The notes below the pieces were generated by a model, which made no database searches, was not told the origin of the DNA, and saw only the letters and a program-made list of their open reading frames with translations. Shown here piece by piece: positions 23,632-31,130 of a stretch of DNA of 34,866 bases. Source of the stretch: Candidatus Uhrbacteria bacterium (GTDB lineage: Bacteria; Patescibacteriota; Patescibacteriia; 2-12-FULL-60-25); NCBI GenBank assembly GCA_030649995.1, contig JAUSEV010000026.1, positions 1 through 34,866 of the forward strand. Direction: 5' to 3'. Made by a program: the position numbers and the translations under genes. Numbering within the stretch: the stretch's first letter is position 1; each line of letters begins with the position of its first letter.

Positions 23632-24581
23632 TTCGCGCGTTGTGTTTTCATGATGTGTGTGGCTACGCGCCAACGCGCATTGAATTATTTTCGAGTTTTG
23701 ATAGTGCGGTTCCTCTCCTTACGAACGGTTCTCCCCCTGCCGGAGGGGACTTCGGTGAGCTCAGTCGAACCGGAGTTAGAGGGGGTGGGAGGGAGAGGTT
23801 AGGTGAGGTCTTTCAGGAATTAAAAAATGATCAAACGATCATCGAATCTCGCGGTCGCGTGATTTTTCCCGGTCGCGAGGTGTTGATTCAAGAACACGAA
23901 TCGCGCGAGGCGTTGTTTCCACGCAAAATCAAACGTGCGCGACAGGTGGCCAGATGGCTTGCCCGTCTTTCCGGCGTGCGTTTTGTCGCGTTATGTAATA
24001 CAACAGCGCTTGCTCACGCACGCGATGACGGTGATCTCGATTTTTTTGTGGTGACGCGGCGCGGAACGCTTTGGCAAACACGAGCCCTTGCGGTTTTGCC
24101 TTTTAAGATTCTCAAGCGTCGGCCGCAGGAGGATCGTGCGGAACGCGACGCCGTGTGCTTGTCTTTTTTTGTTGATGATATCGCGCTCGATCTTTCATCG
24201 CTTCAGTTAAATGGCGACGATCCCTACTTCCGTCATTGGTTTTTGTCGCTCCTTCCATTGCATGATGACGGCGTATCAACAGACTTGTGGAATGCGAACG
24301 CCGCGATCACCACGCGTCATCCATTCGCGAGACCGTGGATCGTTAATAAAGAATATAGAATAAAGAATAGAGAATATAGAATCCCGACCTGTTTATGCAT
24401 CGAATCTCTGGCGCGACGACTGCAGTCAAAGGCGTTTCCAACGCAAATACGATCGCTCATGAATGTTGATACGCGCGTTGTCGTCAACGATCATGTGTTA
24501 AAGTTTCATGTGGAAGATGGCCGCACATCATATCGCGATGCCTATCAAACTAAATGTCAAACCTATGGAATTGAATTTTAA
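23607..24581 (+). CDS. Nucleotidyltransferase-like protein with N-terminal winged-helix-like region
   Basis: A 324-residue protein. The N-terminus (about 8-32, IRALCFHDVCGYAPTRIELF) looks like the first helices of a winged helix. The core shows NTTALAHARDDGDLDFFVV (about 129-147), the MNT-like nucleotidyltransferase strand with acidic pair DxD, and a later acidic DDIALDLSSLQL as possible third carboxylate. The usual GS of the family is replaced by NT, so activity is uncertain. Residues about 36-68 (LLTNGSPPAGGDFGEL to GRERLGEV) and NKEYRIKNREYRI (about 248-260) are translated repeats. The gene begins inside the PRC-barrel gene and may be coupled to it. Confidence 0.75.
   Translation: MDVYRQGLIRALCFHDVCGYAPTRIELFSSFDSAVPLLTNGSPPAGGDFGELSRTGVRGGGRERLGEVFQELKNDQTIIESRGRVIFPGREVLIQEHESREALFPRKIKRARQVARWLARLSGVRFVALCNTTALAHARDDGDLDFFVVTRRGTLWQTRALAVLPFKILKRRPQEDRAERDAVCLSFFVDDIALDLSSLQLNGDDPYFRHWFLSLLPLHDDGVSTDLWNANAAITTRHPFARPWIVNKEYRIKNREYRIPTCLCIESLARRLQSKAFPTQIRSLMNVDTRVVVNDHVLKFHVEDGRTSYRDAYQTKCQTYGIEF
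23711..23810 (+). repeat. Nested palindromic element in the nucleotidyltransferase-like gene
   Basis: Outer TCCTCTCCTTACGAACGG and GGAGAGGTTAGGTGAGG enclose a second element (CTCCCCCTGCCGGAGGGGAC with a TTCGGTGAGCTCAGTCGAACCG hairpin and a TAGAGGGGGTGGGAG end). A minimal copy of the outer family lies at 25756-25786. Confidence 0.8.
24345..24384 (+). repeat. Degenerate short-word repeat in the nucleotidyltransferase-like gene
   Basis: Five variants of the word GAATATA/GAATAAA/GAATAGA in a row, translated as NKEYRIKNREYRI. Confidence 0.8.
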
Positions 24582-25941
24582 CATTACGCATTACGCCTTA
24601 CGCCTTACACCCTGGCTCTGGCGCCTCGCCATTTTTTTATTGCCTTGGCAGATTCGATGGTTTTCCGTTACGCCGATCATCGGCGGATATCCGTGGGAGC
24701 AAGGACGATTGTCGCTTTATGTTTCGTGGGTGGTGATCGTGATCTTTGTTATTTTTGTCATCCTCGCGAAGGCGGGGATCCAGTCCGATCGACCATCGGT
24801 GGATCGGATGGATCCCCGTGTCTCCGCTCCGCTACGCACGAGGATGACAAGATTGATGCTGTTCGCCATCGCGTGTCTGGTATTTCCTTCTCTTTTTTCC
24901 GTTTTCCCTCGCGCCACATTCCAATGGTGGTTAGAAATTTTTATGTTGAGTGGTTTTGTGTGGGCACTGGTTCGTTTGAAGATTTCTGCGCGTTCACTCG
25001 CCACATGGTTTATCATCTCCCTCATCCCTCATGTCTTGTTGGCTTTCCATCAATACGCAACACAGATGGTCATCGGATCAACATGGTTGGGCATGGCTAT
25101 TCAAAACCCTTTGACCTCCGGCGTTTCCGTCATTCTGCATAACGGAGATCGCATCTTGCGCGTCTACGGCGGCTTTCCGCACCCAAATATTTTTGGCGGT
25201 TGGCTGGCTGTGGCTCTTCCATTTATCGTATGGTTGACGGTTCAGACAAAACGTCGCGCAGAAAAAATAGTTTGGATGATCGTGGGAGCTGCGTTTACGA
25301 TCGCTCTCGTTCTCACTTTTTCACGCGCCGCTTGGCTCGCGGGGTTTGTTGGTTTGCTGTTCACGAGTATCTTTTGTCATTCCTGCGGAGGCAGGAATCC
25401 ATCCGATGGATCCCCGGGTCTCGCCGCTACTCGCCCGAGGATGACAAAACAATTTTTGCTTTCTTTCACCATCATTTTTCTTGCCGCCAGCCTTACTGCT
25501 TTTTTCGAACGCGAGTACATTTTTGTCCGCCTCGATGCGAATCAGGGCTTGGAACAAAAATCCATCAACGAGCGTCAATCTTCTTTTCAACAAGGATGGT
25601 CACTCTTTCTTCAACATCCCTTGATCGGAGTCGGCCCGGGAGCCACGGCCTACGCCATGCAATCACAGATCATCCCGCATTTTGTTCCGTTACTCATTTT
25701 GGATGAAGTTGGTTTGGTGGGGGTGATCGGTCTGATCATCTTGATTTTTCAGATTCCTCTCCTTGCGAAGGAGAGGTTAGGTGAGGTTTGGGCGATGGTC
25801 TGGTATGTCGCGCCGCTACTCCTCCTCTCCCTCCTCGATCACTATCCATGGTCTCTTTGGAGCGGCCGCACTCTGGTCGCTTTGGTTGTGGCATTTTTTA
25901 TCCTCGGACTTGACAAAGAACATCAAAGGCGTCTTTTTTAG
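24565..25941 (+). CDS. O-antigen ligase / Wzy-like polymerase family membrane protein
   Basis: A 458-residue polytopic membrane protein expected to join or polymerise lipid-linked glycan outside the membrane. Hydrophobic segments run throughout; GGFPHPNIFGGWLAV and HPLIGVGPGATAY are the conserved Wzy_C/WaaL-type motifs. I start at 24565, overlapping the upstream gene by 17 bases; 24508 and 24538 are possible longer starts. Its N-terminal ITHYALRLTP and three internal stretches (VILAKAGIQSDR..., CHSCGGRNPSDG..., LLAKERLGEVW) are translated repeats placed between membrane helices. It fits with the flippase and GT4 enzyme on the left. Confidence 0.85.
   Translation: MELNFNITHYALRLTPWLWRLAIFLLPWQIRWFSVTPIIGGYPWEQGRLSLYVSWVVIVIFVIFVILAKAGIQSDRPSVDRMDPRVSAPLRTRMTRLMLFAIACLVFPSLFSVFPRATFQWWLEIFMLSGFVWALVRLKISARSLATWFIISLIPHVLLAFHQYATQMVIGSTWLGMAIQNPLTSGVSVILHNGDRILRVYGGFPHPNIFGGWLAVALPFIVWLTVQTKRRAEKIVWMIVGAAFTIALVLTFSRAAWLAGFVGLLFTSIFCHSCGGRNPSDGSPGLAATRPRMTKQFLLSFTIIFLAASLTAFFEREYIFVRLDANQGLEQKSINERQSSFQQGWSLFLQHPLIGVGPGATAYAMQSQIIPHFVPLLILDEVGLVGVIGLIILIFQIPLLAKERLGEVWAMVWYVAPLLLLSLLDHYPWSLWSGRTLVALVVAFFILGLDKEHQRRLF
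24581..24612 (+). repeat. Degenerate short-word repeat at the O-antigen ligase N-terminus
   Basis: Successive ACGCATT, ACGCCTT, ACGCCTT and ACACC words directly after the stop of the upstream gene, translated as ITHYALRLTP. Confidence 0.75.
24757..24848 (+). repeat. Palindromic element 1 in the O-antigen ligase gene
   Basis: Ends GTCATCCTCG and CGAGGATGAC (10 bp), with an inner GGGGATCC...GGATCCCC stem. It is translated as VILAKAGIQ...RTRMT between the second and third membrane segments. Related to 25376-25445. Confidence 0.85.
25376..25445 (+). repeat. Palindromic element 2 in the O-antigen ligase gene
   Basis: Starts GTCATTCCTGCGGAGGCAGG, contains ATGGATCCCCGGG and ends CCCGAGGATGAC. It is a shorter, diverged member of the family at 24757, translated as CHSCGGRNP...RPRMT. 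Confidence 0.85.
25756..25786 (+). repeat. Palindromic element 3 in the O-antigen ligase gene
   Basis: CCTCTCCTTGCGAAGGAGAGG plus TTAGGTGAGG: a minimal copy of the outer element at 23711-23810, translated as PLLAKERLGEV. Confidence 0.8.
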
Positions 25942-25975
25942 AGGCGCTTTTTTTGTTTCATTTGAGGGAGAGCTC

Positions 25976-26004
25976 TTGACACCTTCCCTTGTTTTTGGCA
26001 ATGT
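25976..26004 (+). promoter_or_regulatory. Likely groESL promoter
   Basis: TTGACA (25976-25981), 17 bases, then CAATGT as a weak -10. There is no CIRCE operator (the HrcA site TTAGCACTC-N9-GAGTGCTAA) between here and groES. Confidence 0.45.
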
Positions 26005-26024
26005 GATGAACACCTGGTTTTAAC

Positions 26025-26066
26025 ATTCTTCATTCCCTATTCCTAATTCCTGATTCTTAATTCCTC
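26025..26066 (+). repeat. Degenerate short-word repeat before groES
   Basis: A run of CATTCCCTA, TTCCTAA, TTCCTGA, TTCTTAA and TTCCTC words fills the groES leader up to the ATG. No Shine-Dalgarno is visible. Confidence 0.8.
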
Positions 26067-26069
26067 TCT

Positions 26070-26378
26070 ATGAAGTTACGTCCTCTCGGTGATCGTGTGA
26101 TTATTAAAGCGCTGTCAAAAGAAGAGAAAAGCAAAGGTGGCATTATTCTGCCTGATACGGTTGATAAGGAGCGGCCGGAACAGGGCGAGATCATTGCCGT
26201 GGGTCCAGGCAAATTACTCGAGAACGGTTCACGCGCGCCCATGAATGTGAAGGTGGGAGACAAGGTGGTATTTAAAAAGTATTCACCTGATGAGGTGAAG
26301 GTTGATGAGATAGAATATCTCGTCCTTTCCGAATCAGACGTGATGGCGGTCATTGAGTCACTAGCAACCAGTAACTAG
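26070..26378 (+). CDS. groES: Co-chaperonin GroES
   Basis: A 102-residue subunit of the lid that caps GroEL. It opens MKLRPLGDRVIIKAL; the mobile loop KSKGGIILPDTVDKERPEQGEI (about 21-42) carries the hydrophobic IIL contact for GroEL; VGDKVVFKKYSPDEVKVD and YLVLSESDVMAVIE complete the barrel. The last residues SLATSN are encoded by a short-word repeat that continues into the groEL leader. It is transcribed with groEL 25 bases downstream. Confidence 0.97.
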   Translation: MKLRPLGDRVIIKALSKEEKSKGGIILPDTVDKERPEQGEIIAVGPGKLLENGSRAPMNVKVGDKVVFKKYSPDEVKVDEIEYLVLSESDVMAVIESLATSN

Positions 26379-26398
26379 TCACTAACAACCTAACCAAT
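26357..26398 (+). repeat. Degenerate short-word repeat between groES and groEL
   Basis: GTCACTAG, CAACCAG, TAACTAG, TCACTAA, CAACCTA and ACCAATA-like words in a row cover the groES stop codon and all of the groEL leader. Confidence 0.75.
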
Positions 26399-26400
26399 AA

Positions 26401-28041
<1,641 letters not shown>

Positions 28042-28057
28042 GGGGGAGAGGATGTAG

Positions 28058-28088
28058 GGGCGGGTTTTAAACCCGCCCTTTTGTTTTT
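28058..28088 (+). terminator. Rho-independent terminator of groESL
   Basis: GGGCGGGTTT (28058-28067) and AAACCCGCCC (28069-28078) form a near-perfect stem, followed by TTTTGTTTTT. Confidence 0.92.
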
Positions 28089-28092
28089 GTTG

Positions 28093-28119
28093 TTGACAGG
28101 TGGATAAGTGTGCTATACT
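28093..28119 (+). promoter_or_regulatory. Sigma-70 type promoter of the 28155 gene
   Basis: TTGACA (28093-28098), a 15-bp spacer, and TATACT (28114-28119) preceded by TGC as an extended -10. The leader is about 30 nt of T-rich sequence. Confidence 0.75.
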
Positions 28120-28154
28120 TTTTTTATCTTAAATCTTTTTCTTTAGTTCTTTGT

Positions 28155-28655
28155 ATGACGGACGACATCAAATCTAAAAAATCCGGGACGCGACGAAAGG
28201 CTATGGCGTCAAAGTCAGATGGTTCAACTCCTATTCCCACGGGTCCGGGCAGCAGTGGACCGACGTGCGGCCATGGCGGTTGCGGTTCTGATTGTCGAGT
28301 GCGTTATGTCGGTCAAACTTCACGCATCACCGACCATCACATGTTCCATACGGCGCGGGCGGTCACAAATATCTGGGCTGCCGCGATCGTTGTCGGGTTG
28401 TCCGTCGTGTTGACCGGTGCCATTGCGTTTTCCGCGGTGCAAGCTCGATCGGATCAGGCCACCATGAAAGTTCAACGCGAGAATGGCGCATTGCGATCTG
28501 ACGCGGCACGGATCGCCAATCGTCTTGAGATGATGGAAAAGGCTTTGCAAGATTTGCGTTCACTCTGTCTCGTGCAACCGGCGCCGGACGCAACGGGGGT
28601 GAAAGGAAAAACAGAAAAACCAAAAGCGGCTCCAACGACTCCTGAAACGCAATAA
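28155..28655 (+). CDS. Small single-pass membrane protein with a Cys cluster
   Basis: A 166-residue protein I do not recognise. A basic N-terminus precedes a Gly/Pro/Ser stretch and CGHGGCGSDC (about 38-47), four closely spaced Cys/His residues that could bind metal. A membrane helix (IWAAAIVVGLSVVLTGAIAF, about 73-92) is followed by a helical, probably coiled-coil stretch (about 98-135) and a Lys/Pro/Thr tail. With the GTG at 28110 the frame would be longer but would overlap the promoter, so I use the ATG at 28155. It has its own promoter and terminator. Confidence 0.75.
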   Translation: MTDDIKSKKSGTRRKAMASKSDGSTPIPTGPGSSGPTCGHGGCGSDCRVRYVGQTSRITDHHMFHTARAVTNIWAAAIVVGLSVVLTGAIAFSAVQARSDQATMKVQRENGALRSDAARIANRLEMMEKALQDLRSLCLVQPAPDATGVKGKTEKPKAAPTTPETQ

Positions 28656-28674
28656 GAAATTTACAGAGAATATC

Positions 28675-28701
28675 AAAACTCACCATTGGGTGAGTTTTTG
28701 T
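28675..28701 (+). terminator. Rho-independent terminator, probably bidirectional
   Basis: AAAACTCACC (28675-28684), a short loop and GGTGAGTTTT followed by TGTTTT. The convergent DUF3298 gene ends 16 bases further, so the stem may serve both units. Confidence 0.85.
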
Positions 28702-28716
28702 TTTCACGATAGAGAT

Positions 28717-29676
28717 TTAGCGATCCAAGAAAACGCCGAGGGGACCATCCACGTAAACGAATGATCTTAATTTGGCATAAGGCATTTCGACATGAGGTAT
28801 GCCGTTGCCATGACCGGTGATTTCATAGTCTTGATAGACACTCATCATGGATTTAGGTGTCAGATAAAACGTGTTGATATGCATACCTGGAATCAATGGC
28901 TCATTTTTTTTGAGCGCCTCCTCGAAGCCGCTAAATAATGAACGCTGAAATGGGTTTTGATCTAAGAGCGCTTGCTTTTCGTAACGGAAAAAATTTTGTA
29001 GCTGGTCAGGTTTAAAGAGGTCATCGAACGTAAGTATCTTTCCGGTTTTTACATCAAACGAGAGAACAGACGTCCAATAGATTGGATGCGCGCCGCCGAA
29101 TTCGTTTTGCAGGTCGAATCGCAGGCTTAACAAATTTTTTTCATTTAAGGAAACAGATGTTTTAAGGATGTGGAACCAACTATGGTGGTAATAGGGAGGG
29201 TGTTTATACGTGGGAATTTCGAGCGCGATTCTTTCTTTGAGTTCCTTTGAACATTGTTTTGCATAGGCTGCCACAGCTTCTGCGACAGAAGGAGCATAAA
29301 TTTTTTCATCATCATGTAGGAATGTTTCCTTTACGGTCTGTTCGATTTTTTTATTGATGCGATTCATGATATCTGCATCGGCACCGCTAAGAATTTGAGG
29401 GTATGTGACCTCGCCCACACATTCGATATTTTGGTTGATGGATCGGGTGGTGGTTACAGAGACGTATTCAAGTTGAACACCGAGCTTGACTTCTCCTTCA
29501 TTCTTCATTTTATCCACCCATTTTTTGTTGCTTTCCATCACTTCTTTTGAAGTAGTCTCTTCACGATACCAAGTCTGCGGATACCAAGGAGATGCAATAA
29601 AAATTCCCCACCCAATGAACAGGATACCGATTCCAAGAGCAACGCCGATCCCTATTTTGACCAGTCTCTTTATCAT
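28717..29676 (-). CDS. DUF3298 (RsiV-like) domain protein, membrane-anchored
   Basis: A 319-residue protein with an N-terminal anchor (about 8-30, IGIGVALGIGILFIGWGIFI) and an exported domain. LRFDLQNEFGGAHPIYWTSVLSFDVKTGKILTFDDLF (about 188-224) is the DUF3298 signature, and the final YQDYEITGHGNGIPHVEMPYAKLRSFV matches its closing strands. A preceding DUF4163-like region is likely (about 60-180). In RsiV this fold binds lysozyme and controls a sigma factor; no cytoplasmic anti-sigma segment exists here, so the role is open. It overlaps the exosortase gene by ATGA and is the third gene of that operon. Confidence 0.88.
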   Translation of the reverse strand: MIKRLVKIGIGVALGIGILFIGWGIFIASPWYPQTWYREETTSKEVMESNKKWVDKMKNEGEVKLGVQLEYVSVTTTRSINQNIECVGEVTYPQILSGADADIMNRINKKIEQTVKETFLHDDEKIYAPSVAEAVAAYAKQCSKELKERIALEIPTYKHPPYYHHSWFHILKTSVSLNEKNLLSLRFDLQNEFGGAHPIYWTSVLSFDVKTGKILTFDDLFKPDQLQNFFRYEKQALLDQNPFQRSLFSGFEEALKKNEPLIPGMHINTFYLTPKSMMSVYQDYEITGHGNGIPHVEMPYAKLRSFVYVDGPLGVFLDR

Positions 29677-31124
29677 AAAGTAAAAACGTTATTTATTTTC
29701 TTTACCAATTCTAGAATTTCAGGGTTCTGTGCATCGGCTTGATCGTTCAACCCTATTTCTATCAGTGTCCATGCCGTATCCGGATGGAGGATGCCGGCCC
29801 AAACGCGTTCTGAATAATCACTGATAGTTTTATTCTGACTCGCAAACCAATAGAGCACCGTGCCTCGAGGATCAAGGCGCACCTGTCTGACTTTCATACT
29901 CGAATCAGAGAGTTGTAACAGTTCTGAACGGCTGATCTGGTAGCCTAAACCTCGTAAACAAACTTCGGGATTGTGATGCGTACGCCAAGATTTGCTGGAA
30001 ACGAATAATAATGAAAAAGGCATGCCCGTTGCGGTTTTGCCGTCATATTTTTTTGTAAAAAGCACCTCGCGATTTTGGAAAAAACGTTTTTCAGGTTCGG
30101 TTAAGGGAATCTCTTTGAGAGAAACATTTTGAATGTCAAGCGCGAATGTCACATCATTGGAGGGAGACGCGACGGAAGATTGCGACACTCGGCTGAAAGT
30201 CAGCACAGCATCCAAAAAAAGAAAACACAAGAGAAAAATTATAATAACCCATCGCATATTTTTCATATCCTTTGTTTGAGATGTTGATGTTGATGGTACA
30301 GATAGGGGAGAAGCAAGAAATTTCTTTGTCAAAAACCATGCCAAGCACGCGCTCGCTACAAAGCCACCAACCCCCAAGGCCACATGCAGACTGTTTCCTG
30401 CCGCGGGTAATTGTAAGACGTTGTAAATATAGACAAGGCTAAAGACTCGCCAGATGTTAAAAAATAATAAGGAAGCAAAAAAGATCAGACTCACGAGCGC
30501 CGTGCGGCAAGAAAAAGATATACGTTGAAAGAAAAACAGCGCGCACAAAAATAACGCGCCGGTATAAATGCTTTTGACACCGCTGCATGGCAGATCAACC
30601 ACGCTCGCGCTGTTTTCCGTTAGAATCACCGTGGAATCGGAAATGCTGGAAATGCCCATCCAATGCATGAGAGCACTGACGATATTTGCCGTCATGAGCC
30701 GCACCGGAAATCCCAAGAATGTTTGGATGTGTTCGATGAATGGCAGAGTCAGGGTGACGATGATCGCTAAAAATACCCCACGCATCCACAGCTTTTCTTC
30801 AAGATAAAAACCGAGTAAGGAATAACCTCCCAAGAGAAAAGACGCGGCTCCGATGATCTGATAATGAAAAAAGATCGTATTCAAAAGATCAATCGCGAGG
30901 AATACGAGAAGACCGATTAAGGCTTTTTTTGAATAGGTATAGCGGAGAGAGACGAAACCTTGTTTTCGATACTGCCATCCGAGGAGCAGAAGAGCTGCGA
31001 GGAGCAGAAGAAAAAACGCGATGCCGTACTCCATGAATCCGTCTCCGGTGAAGAGACGGAAAATCCAAACCATGCTCCCGCGAAAATAGAGAAAAAAGAG
31101 GAAAACAATTATCAGAGAACGCAC
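29673..31124 (-). CDS. Exosortase fused to an EpsI-like domain
   Basis: A 483-residue transpeptidase-type membrane enzyme. The first 270 residues form about 8 membrane helices with the exosortase catalytic set: C180 in DLPCSGVKSIYTG, R226 in NIWRVFSLV and H247 in LHVALGVGG. Another helix (about 291-312) is followed by an EpsI-like exported domain with WRTHHNPEVCLRGLGYQI (C389). Exosortases cleave PEP-CTERM-type tails, and the neighbouring protein at 31131 ends in one, so the two form an enzyme-substrate pair. GTG at 31124 is used as start, 6 bases after the substrate gene's stop. Nearest described analogues by architecture are single-substrate types such as XrtN or XrtK; assignment is not settled. 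Confidence 0.92.
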   Translation of the reverse strand: MRSLIIVFLFFLYFRGSMVWIFRLFTGDGFMEYGIAFFLLLLAALLLLGWQYRKQGFVSLRYTYSKKALIGLLVFLAIDLLNTIFFHYQIIGAASFLLGGYSLLGFYLEEKLWMRGVFLAIIVTLTLPFIEHIQTFLGFPVRLMTANIVSALMHWMGISSISDSTVILTENSASVVDLPCSGVKSIYTGALFLCALFFFQRISFSCRTALVSLIFFASLLFFNIWRVFSLVYIYNVLQLPAAGNSLHVALGVGGFVASACLAWFLTKKFLASPLSVPSTSTSQTKDMKNMRWVIIIFLLCFLFLDAVLTFSRVSQSSVASPSNDVTFALDIQNVSLKEIPLTEPEKRFFQNREVLFTKKYDGKTATGMPFSLLFVSSKSWRTHHNPEVCLRGLGYQISRSELLQLSDSSMKVRQVRLDPRGTVLYWFASQNKTISDYSERVWAGILHPDTAWTLIEIGLNDQADAQNPEILELVKKINNVFTL

Positions 31125-31130
31125 AAACGA

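Noticed and set aside
25925-25955. Terminator after the O-antigen ligase gene
   Set aside because: There is a T-run, but the GGCGTCT/AGAGGCGC arms have several mismatches; too weak to list.
25942-26069. CIRCE operator upstream of groES
   Set aside because: The inverted repeat TTAGCACTC-N9-GAGTGCTAA is absent; GAGAGCTC is only a chance fragment.
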